Part shown: piece by piece, positions 9,315-18,697 of the stretch
Layout: each line of letters opens with the position of its first letter
Numbering within the stretch: position 1 is the first letter of the stretch
Origin: Takakia lepidozioides
Lineage: Eukaryota > Streptophyta > Takakiopsida > Takakiales > Takakiaceae
DNA: 21,240 bases
Reading direction: 5' to 3'
Assembly (NCBI GenBank): GCA_030704615.1
Contig: CM060731.1
Coordinates: forward strand, 50,842,001-50,863,240
The notes under the pieces: generated by a model
The model's database searches: none
Seen by the model: the letters and a program-made list of their open reading frames with translations, nothing else
Told to the model about the DNA's origin: nothing
Translations under genes and position numbers: made by a program

Positions 9315-9740
9315 TTGAAGATAATCTCATTGGTAAGGGAAACTGGAATTATTGATCAGAGCTCTATGTTTAAACTTCCAGACATGGTGGGGCAACACTA
9401 TATGCCACGCAGGATTCCTGAGAAGCACACGAAGATCAGACCACCGAAAGGCCGCAGGGGTGATGATGATTCTGATACTACACCAGACACTTCAGAGAAC
9501 TCTTTTGACATGGCGGAGGATTATGAATTAGCAATGAAGGACAAGCGACGAAGGGGATCTCCTATGCCTGAGAGGTTAATTCGTTATTAGCCAAAGGAGA
9601 GTCAAACAATTCCAGGTAGTGCTCAATCATCTCCATCAGCTCACATGACTCGGACTCGCACCCAAAGTCCTTCACGAGACTCTCACCGACAGAATGGTGC
9701 TCGCTCACAAAGGTTTGCTGATCCCAAACAGAAACCGTGA
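9315..9740 (+). pseudogene. Probable C-terminal tail of an LTR-retrotransposon polyprotein
   Basis: The frame holds a charged, disordered protein (RRIPEKHTKIRPPKGRRG, then a D/S/T-rich stretch) to a TAG at 9588. It continues in the same frame with a serine-, arginine- and glutamine-rich tail to TGA at 9738. A polypurine tract and a TG-starting sequence follow within 35 bases, which is the arrangement at the 3' end of Copia or Gypsy polyproteins. No integrase, RT or protease motif is visible, so the identity rests on context. Confidence 0.4.
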
Positions 9741-9754
9741 GGACACGGCTTTTT

Positions 9755-10168
9755 GAGAGGGGGAGGGATAATGTTAGAGGGCTGCTTGGGACTTAGACAT
9801 TTTTACGGGTTCTGTGGGGTACCCTTAATTTTTGCATAGACTTACAAAGGGTACACTTGGACCAGCATAGGCCTTAGGGGTGGCAGGCACAGGATTTCAA
9901 AGGGTTAGACAGTCAAACACAGCCAGTCACAAGTGAAAGGCACGGTGACTCTGTGGCCAGAGAAGAGTATGAGGAAAGGTGAAAGTATCAAGTGACATTT
10001 CTCTTGTTAAGGCCCTGTGGCAGCAGCATCCTGCAGTATATGTGTACACCTTCTACATGATGTGGTCAATGTACATTGACCTCTTAGCTAGTCTACTGTG
10101 GCTACTGCTTTGTGTCAGAATTAGGAAACCTGAAAATGAGAGGCTCTCTCTCTCTCTCTCTCTCCCTC
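9755..10168 (+). mobile_element. Polypurine tract and partial 3' LTR
   Basis: GAGAGGGGGAGGGATA (9755-9770) is a classic polypurine primer tract, and the next bases, TGTTAGAGGG (from 9772), look like an LTR start. The following ~370 bases contain no gene and run into a CT microsatellite. No matching CA end was found, so the LTR appears truncated or obscured by the retroposon inserted at 10180. No second LTR copy is visible in the window. Confidence 0.45.
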
Positions 10169-10173
10169 TCTCT
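10144..10173. repeat. CT microsatellite
   Basis: About 15 CT dinucleotides with one interruption (CCC). It abuts the 5' end of a truncated retroposon, whose target-site duplication overlaps its right end. Confidence 0.9.
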
Positions 10174-10179
10174 TTCCTT

Positions 10180-10366
10180 AATGCTTGTGTAAAGGGATTT
10201 CTAGAGGATATCTGGTATCTGGAAAACTCGGATCAATTGTCTGTTCCAAGGTAAGTCATACTACAGGCGTCAGCCCCTGACAAAGGTAGTTCCTGTCCCT
10301 TTGTATTCCGCTCAAACTGGTCAATGGCCATAAGGCCACAGCAAACAACCTCTTATGAGTACATTG
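10180..10366 (+). mobile_element. 5'-truncated retroposon copy A (187 bp) with 11-bp target duplication
   Basis: The sequence is a diverged inverted copy of the left part of copy B (10453-10640); both encode ACVKGFLEDIW. Its 3' end reads TATGAGTACATT, as in the other copies. The 11-mer TCTCTTTCCTT occurs immediately before it (10169-10179) and immediately after (10367-10377), as expected of a target-site duplication. Overlap with a CT microsatellite makes the 5' repeat slightly less secure. There is no A-tail. Confidence 0.7.
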
Positions 10367-10435
10367 TCTCTTTCCTTGAATGAGGCAAAGTCCTTGTAAC
10401 AGCACTCATGAACTGCTTGATCCCATTAATCAGAG

Positions 10436-10452
10436 TTTTTGCCTAGAACAGA
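10436..10452. repeat. Left 17-bp target-site duplication of copy B
   Basis: TTTTTGCCTAGAACAGA is identical to 11018-11034 and borders the minus-strand retroposon on its 3' side. Confidence 0.85.
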
Positions 10453-11017
10453 TTGTACTCATAAGACGTTGTTTGCCGTAGCCTTGTGGCCATTGACCCG
10501 CGCCCAGTTTGAGTGGGAACAAAAGGAACAGAACCTACCTCCGTCAGGGGCTGACGTTGGTAGTAAGACTTACCTTCATATAAGGAATTAATCCGGGTTT
10601 TCCAGATATCCTCTAGAAAACCCTTCACACAAGCATCAATCTGCTGTGTGTGATTTGCCCAAAAACTAGGCCTCAGGAGGGCCTGGGCTTTTGGCTCAGC
10701 CTCGAGACTTTCAAAGTTGGTAAACAGGGGTACAGACACAATTCCCTTGATAGAATTGAAGAGAGCGTCTCTTTGGTGAGAGAACCCCGGACAGTGTATC
10801 CGAAAATGAATATTGTCTTCAGATTGCCCACACAACGGACAATTGCACTCTCCCTGTCCTCTCTGCTTCTGCTTGCTGTTCAAAGGTAGGCTTCCTGCCC
10901 TGAGTTTAAATTTCAGTCTAGTGCCGAGAGTGGGTAGACCCTTGAGGTCATCCAAGATGTCCACCCCCATGTCACTGACTGGAAACAAGTTCAGGGAAGT
11001 TCTCTGCCTAACTTCAT
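10453..11017 (-). mobile_element. 5'-truncated non-LTR retroposon copy B (565 bp) with 17-bp target duplication
   Basis: On the minus strand this segment is open for its whole length and encodes a reverse-transcriptase C-terminal region. That region contains LKFKLRAGSLPLNSKQKQR, then a zinc-binding signature CNCPLCG-x(5)-NIHF-x(3)-HCPGF, then ACVKGFLEDIWKTRINSLY. The CPLCG...H...CP pattern is typical of the C-terminus of LINE-type polymerases. The segment is flanked by an exact 17-bp direct repeat, TTTTTGCCTAGAACAGA, at 10436-10452 and 11018-11034. The element ends at TATGAGTACAA with no poly-A, and the reading frame then stops inside the duplication. This fits a recent, 5'-truncated, target-primed insertion. 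Confidence 0.82.
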
Positions 11018-11034
11018 TTTTTGCCTAGAACAGA
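11018..11034. repeat. Right 17-bp target-site duplication of copy B
   Basis: The exact second copy of TTTTTGCCTAGAACAGA borders the truncated 5' end of the minus-strand retroposon. Confidence 0.85.
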
Positions 11035-11179
11035 AAGGGAAAACAGGGAACAGGATGACTCATTGGAATTACTGATTAGGGTTCTTAACCTAAAGCATGG
11101 GCTAAAATAGGTACTGCTGAGTTGTATATCTACTACTAGCTGAAATGGCTGAAAGGACCTCCCGTACCCCCCCTCTCTT

Positions 11180-11338
11180 TACTACTATGACCTGCTGCAG
11201 GAGGACGTTCATAGGAATGTGCAGTGGTTTACGCCTGGGGTTCCACAGGGATCTAACCTATTGGTTTGTTGCTTGGCTGTGATGGATCTAGGTTCACCTT
11301 CTTTTCTTGCAAGAATGCTACTAAGGGCAAGAGACTAG
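11180..11338 (+). pseudogene. Reverse-transcriptase fragment (GVPQGS motif)
   Basis: The plus frame reads YYYDLLQEDVHRNVQWF, then TPGVPQGSNLLVCC, then LAVMDL, to a stop near 11336. G-V-P-Q-G-S is the conserved block preceding the catalytic YxDD motif of LINE-type reverse transcriptases, where it is usually followed by LSP or LGP. No YxDD is seen downstream, so this is a short relic. It may derive from the same element family as the nearby minus-strand fragment, but orientation and gap do not allow one simple element. Confidence 0.55.
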
Positions 11339-11980
11339 TGAGGTTTTGAGCTCTCTCAAACCTCAATCTTTGTATGTATTAAACATACCACTGCTGCTTT
11401 CCTCTGGGGTTGAAGGATCTATGACCTTGTACCTTCATGGAAAACAGTTGCCTTTAAGGAGACATTCCTCCTTCTATTGTTGCATCCATAAGATATGAAA
11501 GTGAGGAGGCAGATCTGTTTGTGAGAAGGGCCTACCTAGTGTACATCTGATTACCACTTAGAGCACCTGAAAACTGGATTTCCAGTAAGGATTTGTAAAG
11601 GCAGAACTGGGTCGAGACATTTTGAGTGTTTGTTAATTTTGAAGTCACTAAGCTCACCATCCCATCCTTGGGGTTAGGGTGAGCTTACTATATCAATGGT
11701 TGACACCAACAGTTCCAAAAGGGTGAGTATACATACACCCACCCTCCCTCTTAAGTATAGTTGTATATCTTACAAATCTGCTCTTTTTAATTTTTTTCAC
11801 TAAGAAGTCAGGAATCTCTAAGCAACAGTAATGGAGTTTATATGTTTGGGGTATGAGCTATGTCTCCTCCTACTGCCATAACGAGGACTGAAAAACTATG
11901 AGGGTGCCTGAAAAGGTTGTACAGTGAGATGCTATACTCTCTATGTGTTTCTATGTGGGACCGTTTTCAGTTTTGATCAT

Positions 11981-11983
<3 letters not shown>
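11339..11983. other. No gene recognised
   Basis: This is mixed-composition sequence with many stops in all frames and no repeats or RNA genes that I can identify. It is probably decayed transposon or intergenic DNA leading into a CT tract. Confidence 0.3.

Positions 11984-12027
<44 letters not shown>
11984..12027. repeat. Perfect CT microsatellite, about 22 units
   Basis: An uninterrupted (CT)n run. The leucine/serine-rich open frames crossing it are artefacts. Confidence 0.97.
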
Positions 12028-12031
<4 letters not shown>

Positions 12032-12608
12032 CACCTCCCCACTCCCTTGCAACTGCAATATGTTATTTTTGGTCTTTCTTGTTTTCCCTTCACTGCTTTA
12101 GGCTCAATGTAGTTATCTATTACACCAGTAATGATGTGCAGCAAAAATATATTGAATACCTTGTGAAGGGGATGGAGGAGTTAGGTTGTCGCCTGCTTGG
12201 GGAGATGCCTCTCTTTCAAAGATGGCATCCTGCATGGCCTCTACCTCTGCACCTGCGATGTTGCCCTCTGACATGGCAACATCCTGTACAGAAACATGAA
12301 AATGATCTTCATAAACCTTCAATACAATGAATGCTGAGAGAGAGAACATGAAAGAGATTCAGTGCTATTAGAAATATTGGCAGCAAACACTTGCAGGTAT
12401 TTCTAGGGTTTTTGGATAACATACTATATATCAGGGTTTAAGCCATTCCTGAGGTTAAGGGAATTGGTTCCATGCACCTGATATTGAGACCATGACAGAG
12501 AACTTGGAGATTATCCTTTCTTTACCACCGAAAAACACCTGCTATTGAGACACAGAAATTGAGGCAGTTGCATGTAATCCCTCTGAAGCTCTTGGAATCC
12601 AAAAAAGA
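12028..12608. other. No gene recognised
   Basis: It contains short frames only. A minus-strand frame of 78 codons (12113-12349) has an acidic middle but no recognisable motif and no clear splice partner. I see no repeat structure. Confidence 0.3.
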
Positions 12609-12880
12609 TACCTTCAGATGAAATGCCAGGGAGTAGAGATATACAACCGTGGAGAGACGGCATGTCCCTACTCCTCCCTGTGCATTTGAGCCAGGACCTA
12701 GGGTGTGCATCCAGACTTTTGGGGAGAGAGAGAGAGAGAAGGGGAGAGGGGGTACCTTCAGATGGGATACGAGGGAGTGTAGGGATGCCACCGTGGAGTG
12801 ACGCCATGCACCTATTACTCCCCTGTGGATTTGACCCACCACAACGGCCATCAACCCTACTGAGAGTGCGTATCCAGGCT
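12609..12880. repeat. Degenerate tandem duplication, 144-bp period, with GA-rich spacer
   Basis: TACCTTCAGATG starts both units, at 12609 and 12753. Both then share, in order, a GGGAGT(A/G)TAG-like block, ACCGTGGAG-GACG, ACTCC-CCTGTG-ATTTGA, and a GTG(C/T)(A/G)TCCAG block. The first unit ends in a GA run. Minus-strand frames show the duplication as a repeated HSTVASLHSLVSHLKV / LSTVVYLYSLAFHLKV peptide, which I take as a by-product. Confidence 0.75.
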
Positions 12881-12933
12881 CATTGCACAGATAGAAATAA
12901 GAAACAAAACAAATTTTCAACGTCCGAGAGACT

Positions 12934-12934
<1 letters not shown>

Positions 12935-12975
<41 letters not shown>
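12935..12975. repeat. GA microsatellite, about 20 units
   Basis: A nearly perfect (GA)n run, the reverse complement of the motif at 11984 and 10144. Several simple repeats of the same dinucleotide lie within 3 kb. Confidence 0.96.
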
Positions 12976-12979
<4 letters not shown>

Positions 12980-13305
12980 GCTCTATTCCCACTACTTCTA
13001 CTCCACTGAATCGGTGGCTACATTCTATACCAAAAGAAAGACAACTAGTTCAGCCCAATGAATCCTGCCCAGCATCGATGGGCAAAGATGACAATTTTGC
13101 GCAGCTCCTGGGTGGGCACTGGCTGGTGTTTGAGAGCAGGGTGATAGCTATGGCTGCTGGACTATGGCTGCCCCTCTCTGCACCCCTCCTACTTTTCAAA
13201 TACGTTCATCCAACTGTAGATATGGATGGATAGATTATTTTACATTTATCTGGAAGGATGTTTGTCCATCACTCATGGTCGGAATCAGGATTCAAGTTGT
13301 GCACA
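12976..13305. other. No gene recognised
   Basis: A short plus frame of 85 codons has no recognisable motif. There are no repeats or RNA genes. Confidence 0.3.
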
Positions 13306-13420
13306 TTTTTTATTTTATTTTTAAACATTTATTTAGAGAAAGGGGACGGAGGCCCTTTTACTCAAATTAATTTAAAATATTACAAAGAGGTGGGAAAAAT
13401 AACCACCCGTGGGCGTGAAG
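13306..13420 (-). mobile_element. 3' end of an A-tailed retroposon, family 2 copy 1
   Basis: Read on the minus strand it ends TTAATTTGAGTAAAAGGGCC, then TCCGTCCCCTTT, then an A-rich tail (TTTTTATTTTATTTTT on the plus strand). The same block recurs at 13461 (minus) and 17971 (plus). The sequence before it on the minus strand has GGTTATTTTTCCC, as in copy 2. It is too short for coding potential; it is a LINE or SINE 3' terminus. Confidence 0.65.
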
Positions 13421-13460
13421 GCTCTCCACTTTTTCTTAGAGATGATTGAACTCACTCTAT

Positions 13461-13660
13461 TTCTTTTTTCTTTTTTTTAAACAAAAGGGGACAGAGGCCC
13501 TGTAAATCATATTAAAAAAACTCGGCCAGGCCAGGATACGAGAGGAGGAAAAAATAACCTCCAAAAGGGTGCCATAGAGGCTGAAATCGGAAGACACTGC
13601 TTCAAGACAAAAAGAGAATCAAGAACACAAAAAGATAGGCGGGAGGGTCTACTAGGATCA
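13461..13660 (-). mobile_element. 3' end of an A-tailed retroposon, family 2 copy 2
   Basis: On the minus strand: GGAGGTTATTTTTTCCTCC, then TACAGGGCCTCTGTCCCC, then TTTTGTTTAAAAAAAA. It matches copies 1 and 3 in the GGCCTCyGTyCCCTTT block and the A-tail. The segment above it (to about 13900) is probably more of the same element, but I cannot recognise coding sequence there. Confidence 0.6.
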
Positions 13661-14489
13661 GACCAATCGACTGTCAGGATAAGTTACACTAATTGTTACC
13701 AAGACTAGCAATGGAGAGTTGCACACGAGATCTACCGTTCCTATTGTGGGATCTACGGTGCTTCCAATTAATATATGATTCCTCGCCCAAAAAGGGAGAA
13801 CGCTTGGAGCTATGAGAGTTGCCAGTGTCGTGCACCTAAGCATCGTGCCACAATATACATCGCTATCCACCATACATTCTAAGCACACAATCCTAGAAAG
13901 CTATGCCACAATTACCTTCTAGCTCTCCTCAAGCTTGAAATTAGAAGCCACACTTGGGAAGCATGCTCCACATAAGTATCACTTGCTTAATCAACCATCC
14001 ACCACAAAACTTAAGCCAAAAGGGAATGAATACATAAGCTTCACATTCCTCTTCCTTGTCTTGTCACATGCTAATGTATGGTTGAAGTTGCTATGCATGC
14101 CTTGAGCCACAATTTTTTTTTTTCATGAAGACCACCTCCAATGATCTCCCACATGTGCTCCAAGCTCTTTAATGCTCTAGGCTTGGTATCACATCGTCAT
14201 TGATAGAATTTTCACGCTTATGCTTCCCTTCAAACCTCTTGAGCTTCCTAATGCTCTCCAAGTGTTTGCCCTTGTTGTCTTCAAGCCCAAGTCTATGTAG
14301 CTCATTGGCTTCGTTTCCACAACATCCACACTTGAGCTTGTTTAACCTTGATTGATAGTGAAATAAGTACTAACAATCATTTAGTTGCTCTCCACAAGTG
14401 ATTATCACTACAAAAAGATGACCTTATGCTTGTGAGTGCAGAGTGTAAGGGTTAGTTTAACACTTGTGTGTTGAAGAGCTTGGGAAGAT
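13661..14489. other. Probable transposon-derived DNA, no gene recognised
   Basis: A T12 run near 14111 may be another minus-strand A-tail, but the adjoining sequence does not match the family 2 terminus. Plus-strand frames are short. The sequence has loosely recurring CACATG and GAGCTT-type words but no clear periodicity. Confidence 0.3.
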
Positions 14490-14800
14490 AGCTCTTGTGT
14501 TTCAAGGTGTTGCATATATTGCAAAGGAAAATCCTTGTGGTATTAGGGCTTTCAGAGATATTGCTTTGCACTAAGGAGGTGGAGAGCTAAAAGATGGAGT
14601 TTTTGTAGATCACAAGGCTTGCAAGGAAAGGTGCTTGGTGAAGTTACATGCACCAAGGAATTGAGAGCAAGGAAAATTTAGCTATTGTATTACAAGGCTT
14701 GTAAGGGTTACAAGAAAATGTATTTGTGGTGTTACACCAAGGTGTTGGGGAGCTCAAAAAGGAGCTTGTTTGCCACAAGATTTGCAAGGATTGCAAGAAG
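14490..14800. repeat. Degenerate ~80-bp tandem repeats
   Basis: Three units align. Each begins with GCAC(C/T)AAGG or ACACCAAGG, continues with a GAGAG/GGGAGCT block, and ends with CACAAGGCTTGCAAGG or a close variant at about 14611, 14691 and 14774. Divergence is high, which suggests an old array. A weaker fourth unit may precede them near 14501. No coding potential is seen. Confidence 0.55.
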
Positions 14801-15273
14801 GAAGTCTTGTGTGTGTGGAAGCATGGATTCTAGGGATTAAGACTCTCCCACTTCCATAGCTCTAGATATTGAGAAAAAGTGTGGTGAAGGCTTTGTAGGA
14901 TGGATTCATTTGAGCAAAGGTGCCATTTGGCTTGACTTAGTTTATATGATTGAGTGGATTTATGAGTGGAGTGTTTCAATTGTGTTCACTTTCATTATCA
15001 CTACAAGAAGATGAACCTTCCTCAACACTCACAAGGGGAAAACCATCCCCATGTCCCAAGTGAGGTTTGACACCTCACTTGGCATGTGAGACCAAATGAA
15101 ATCCCAACACATAAAATACAAATATAAATATCCAAAATGTCCTAGTTACTAGAAGTAGGTAATCCATGACTAAAACCATGACACCAACTTGGCGGGATGT
15201 TTCCTTCCATAGCACCTTCGGGTCCGATTTTTTTGGTGCAGATACGACCACCTCTTCCCCATGAGCTATCAAA
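14801..15273. other. No gene recognised; possible 3' part of a minus-strand LINE relic
   Basis: The stretch lies downstream, on the minus strand, of the LINE C-terminal fragment at 15274-15476. It could be its 3' region, but I find neither the family 2 terminus nor an A-tail at a convincing position. Confidence 0.3.
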
Positions 15274-15476
15274 TTATGAGAAAAGTTGTGCTCTGCGTCT
15301 CTCTCTGCACCTGCCAAAAGCTTCACCCCCAACCCGCCATGTCTTTCTGGCCTCAGACATCAAGTCCGAGTGAACCTTAAACAATATGGAAAACAAACCC
15401 ACATCTATCCTTCCAAATATTCCATAAGGTATGAGCTCTTAACGCTGCCACACTAGGCAAGAAGACCAAAGAGGGT
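15274..15476 (-). pseudogene. LINE reverse-transcriptase C-terminal relic
   Basis: The minus strand encodes PSLVFLPSVAALRAHTLWNI, then WKDRCGFVFH. After one frame change it continues FKVHSDLMSEARKTWRVGG to a stop at 15274. An ALxxHTLWxIWKxR(C/N)xxVF pattern is typical of the extreme C-terminus of plant LINE-type ORF2 proteins. The frame is broken once, so it is a relic. Confidence 0.6.
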
Positions 15477-15499
15477 CGTGCACATAATTTAGAAGCATA

Positions 15500-15780
15500 A
15501 CATTTTTTTTTTTTAAATTTTTAAAGAATGGATGGAGCCGGAATATATTAGAGGAAGTGGACAAAATATATACTGAGAATATTCAAATGTGCACATGCCA
15601 GATTTACCTATACGCTGGTAATGACATATCACCTTAGAAGTGGTTGTGGGTTCAATCTCCCAATTGGTCTCATAAAGGTGTCCACCTTCTCGCTAGAAGG
15701 CAATAGCCATTCAAAAGTCATGAGCCACCATAGTTTACGCTCCTTTCAGGAGTGTCATACATAGTGGAAGTTTTTAAAAA
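15500..15780 (+). mobile_element. Possible tRNA-derived SINE (B box)
   Basis: GTGGGTTCAATCTCCC at about 15646-15661 closely matches the RNA polymerase III B box (GGTTCRANNCC) within a tRNA T-arm-like context. An A-box-like TACGCTGGTAATGA lies about 35 bases upstream, at usual spacing. A T-rich run begins near 15504. The tRNA fold is incomplete, so this is not a functional tRNA gene. SINE boundaries and a target duplication are not visible to me. Confidence 0.35.
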
Positions 15781-16215
15781 TCTGCCAGATATAAATAAGT
15801 CCGGAAATTTAGATTTTAATATCGGACGGTTATAGAGTAATCCGGATCTAAATAATCATCAAATATAATTGTTTTTTAAAACAGGCCCTGATTTAATTTT
15901 ATTGAGATTTACTCGCAATTTTTTAAGTTTATTTAATCAATTTAAATGATTAAAATTCTAATAAAATAATTAATATTTTCTTTTATTTTCTTGTATCCGG
16001 TTGAGATCCGATATTTTGGCTACATATCCGGATACAATCCAGTTATTAAACCTTTTTATATCCGGCAGGTAGGATCCTATCCGGATCCTCCGTTTTATGT
16101 ATCCGCTGGATATAAATAATAGCCAGATATCAAATAGTTGCCAGATCCGAACCCGGATACATTGATATCCGGGTTGATATCCTACTATTGATATCTTAAT
16201 GACTCTATATCCGCC
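15780..16215. repeat. AT-rich tract with about ten ATCCGG/CCGGAT-type words
   Basis: Otherwise AT-rich DNA is dotted with TATCCGG, ATCCGGAT and CCGGATAC words in both orientations, from about 15800 to 16207. Examples are CATATCCGGATAC, TATCCGGATCC and ACCCGGATAC. There is no constant period, so it is not a simple tandem array. It may be a decayed element with many sub-terminal repeats. Confidence 0.5.
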
Positions 16216-17267
16216 CCAACACTGGAATATACCACATGTATCTAGATGTGCAGTCCAGTGTCACTTTTGCATTAAAAATATATTTGCCACATATTTGTAA
16301 GAAAATAATCACAAACAAAACAACTTCGAAGGTGGATATATTTTTTTACATGAGCATCTTGTATGTAATAGATTATCGTGTGTAACTGCAAGAGCGAGAC
16401 TTAAACAATGCACTTAGGGCATGACCATCAAAGCCCGAGAAACATGCGCAAAACCGTTCACTTGGCAAATCTTTTGCTGAGGCAAATATGCCAGCAAGCG
16501 GCCAACTTGTCAGTGCCCCAATAGGACGCAAGCCATCTGGCTTGGTTATTGGTAACATCGTCACTTCAACCATAGCCTTGAAACGCCACGTACGCTCTTC
16601 CCCAAGCAGAGGCGAAGAAGGAGACTCCTAGTCTATCTGATAACCTGACCATTGGCCCACCGAATCTGATAGCCTACAAATGAGCAATAGTAGTCGTGTC
16701 AAAGAGGATGAGTTTAAGCGGGAAGGAGGGCTTAAAAAGCCTCACGGTGTTGCTGGGGACGTGGCAAGGTAGTCGAAATATAGCACGCATCATTTTGAAG
16801 TTGACGTCCTTCTTTTTTCTTACATTTGTTGGCTCATCTTTATTCTAAAGAAGAGACCACGCATCAGTGCCAAAAATCGGTAAGTCCCTATTGTGCCTTT
16901 CCCAAGTGTCACCTCCTCTCCATCTCCACAACACCTCCCTCATGATTGAACAACGTATGAAAAATAAATGGATGATTTTTCAAGTTTAGTATGGATGGAA
17001 GCAAATTCCACTATTCACAAAGAGGAGCCATAGGCGACTGGCGGCTTGTTTCATTTTGACGTCATATGGCTATGGAATGATTTAGAATTGCCTTCACACC
17101 CTCCTCTCCATTGCAAATCCCACTCAATAGCCTTACTCGAACAATGCATCATCATTGCATTCAAACATAACATTCTCTCTTGGCTATATCTCAGCTTTAT
17201 TTGCGAGGTAATTCCTCTGGCTCCCCATCCTCACAATTTTGACCCACTGCATGTCACTATCTGCACT
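16216..17267. other. No gene recognised
   Basis: It holds short frames only, including a 66-codon minus frame at 16373-16573 without recognisable motifs. I see no tandem repeat, RNA gene or transposon terminus. Confidence 0.3.
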
Positions 17268-17586
17268 TGAGCAGGTTGCCAAGTGGTTGGGTGTTTGTGC
17301 ATTGCCTGTGCATAACCTAGATGATCCTGGATTTTGTATGATAATTTTGCGTGAAGGTCATGGAGGCTTTGAGAAAATTGATTTGCAAATATGTCATGTA
17401 CTTAAAGACAAGCCTTCACCATTCAGGGCTTCCCACTACAAAGGAGGCTACTACAGAGCAAATTGGGAGGAGACGGAGCCAAAACAAAAGGAAGAGAGAG
17501 AAGTAAAGGGGCCTCATTCGGGTTTGGTTTTGTCCTCTGGAAAAGATTTGGGGCCAGGTATTACCATAGCACCAAACTTGTTGTGA
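17268..17586 (+). CDS. Unrecognised ORF or exon, ~105 codons
   Basis: A GAGCAG acceptor-like site near 17268-17273 is followed by an open frame. The frame contains LPVHNLDDPGFCMIIL, REGHGGFEKIDLQICHVLK and SHYKGGYYRANWEETEPKQK, ends with a charged then serine-rich tail, and stops at 17584. The composition is protein-like, but I know of no matching family and see no partner exons. It could be one exon of a decayed transposon gene or a chance frame. Confidence 0.25.
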
Positions 17587-17970
17587 TTTATCTCCTGAGG
17601 TGAGTAGGTAGTAAAGAGGTCTCTTTTATATAAGTGGCCTCTAAGGGCGGTGGAACCCTTCCAAAAGGGTGGGACACATATGACACATACATATCAGATC
17701 CTAATGTCACCTACTGTAACCACTTGGCACGTGTACCCTAACCACCCACATTGGCCTGAACCATCCCCTATTTACTCAGTGTCACAATCTTGTCTTTTTT
17801 TTCTTACCCACTTTACATAACAATTATTAATTCAAATCCCTATGTAGTTTACTATATGGGCCACTTTCTAATTCTTGGACCACTCTAGAATGACTAGGCA
17901 CCATTGCTTCCTTACCTTGCTCAGTAGCTTGTTTGCTAAGGTATCAGAAAATTTTCCCGCAGTAAGCTTT
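17587..17970. other. No gene recognised
   Basis: The sequence is moderately AT-rich with short frames. It may form part of the body of the plus-strand retroposon whose 3' end follows. Confidence 0.3.
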
Positions 17971-18075
17971 CACGGCCTCATCAATGGTTGTTTTTTCATT
18001 CCTGTTAAACCTTTTATTATTAATTTGATTAAAAGAGCCTCTGTTCCCTTTGCATAAAAAATAAAATAAAAAATG
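17971..18075 (+). mobile_element. 3' end of an A-tailed retroposon, family 2 copy 3
   Basis: The plus strand reads GGTTGTTTTTTCATTCC, then TTAATTTGATTAAAAGAGCC, then TCTGTTCCCTTT, then an A-rich tail (AAAAAATAAAATAAAAAA). This is the same terminus as the two minus-strand copies at 13306 and 13461. A short frame before it reads HGLINGCFFIPVKPF, which may be the end of the element's coding region. Confidence 0.65.
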
Positions 18076-18586
18076 AACAGGGGCCACCCAAACTGGGGGG
18101 GCTTTATTTTAATGGGCACTAGGTTAGACTGTAGCAGCACTCGAAGATGGTGATAATTGGATGGGGAATCACTCATCATCGATGATTATCTACTTCAACA
18201 ACAGAACTCAAAGATCCGGAATTCAATGCAAAGCATCCCTTAAAAGTCTATCAAGGCTCCAACTCGGTGGCTGATCAACAGCACTCGAAAGAGTTCTAGA
18301 ATCGTTAAAAGCAGTGTGGCAGATACTGCCACTTTTTTCGGCCTAACTCCCAGGCCGAATCGGACACCCAGGGCAGAATCGGCAGGGATGGCCAATTACA
18401 CACAGAGGACGGCAGACCTACCACCGAGGCCCATGTCATCAGCCATCAACCCACACGCCTTCCCTTCAGGCTCGCCCTGTTTATATCCTCCCCGGGGCCC
18501 TGAATCTGGGCAATCGATATGGGATAATCGAACCTCAATCATATAGCGCCACCTAGCGGTGAGAATCCGCCAGTGGACGGGCAGCA
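18076..18586. other. GC-rich patch with a small hairpin, no gene recognised
   Basis: From about 18330 the sequence becomes GC-rich. CGGCCT-AACTCCC-AGGCCG at 18338-18356 forms a six-base stem. GGGCAGAATCGGC near 18372 foreshadows the arms of the larger inverted repeat just downstream. A TATATCC word occurs at 18482, but no gene follows. Confidence 0.4.
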
Positions 18587-18697
18587 TTGGCCGATTCTGC
18601 CCTGTAAGCGGCCTTTGGGCGAGACCGTCAGTTGACTCTGCCCTGTGCGCGGCCATAGGGCTCGCCCAAAGGCCGCTTACAGGGCAGAATCGGCCAA
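18587..18697. repeat. Perfect 37-bp inverted repeat with 37-bp loop
   Basis: The left arm 18587-18623 starts TTGGCCGATTCTGCCC and ends TTGGGCGAG. The right arm 18661-18697 is its exact reverse complement. The loop 18624-18660 holds a degenerate direct copy of the arm (GACTCTGCCCTGTGCGCGGCC against GATTCTGCCCTGTAAGCGGCC). The open frames on both strands here mirror each other because of this symmetry and should not be read as genes. A transcript would fold into a long, stable hairpin. Confidence 0.93.

Noticed and set aside
11924-12112. Leucine/serine-repeat ORFs over CT and GA tracts (also 12522-12992 and 10144)
   Set aside because: Pure microsatellite translations.
15640-15665. A functional tRNA gene
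   Set aside because: Only the B box and a weak A box are present; no cloverleaf or anticodon arm can be drawn.
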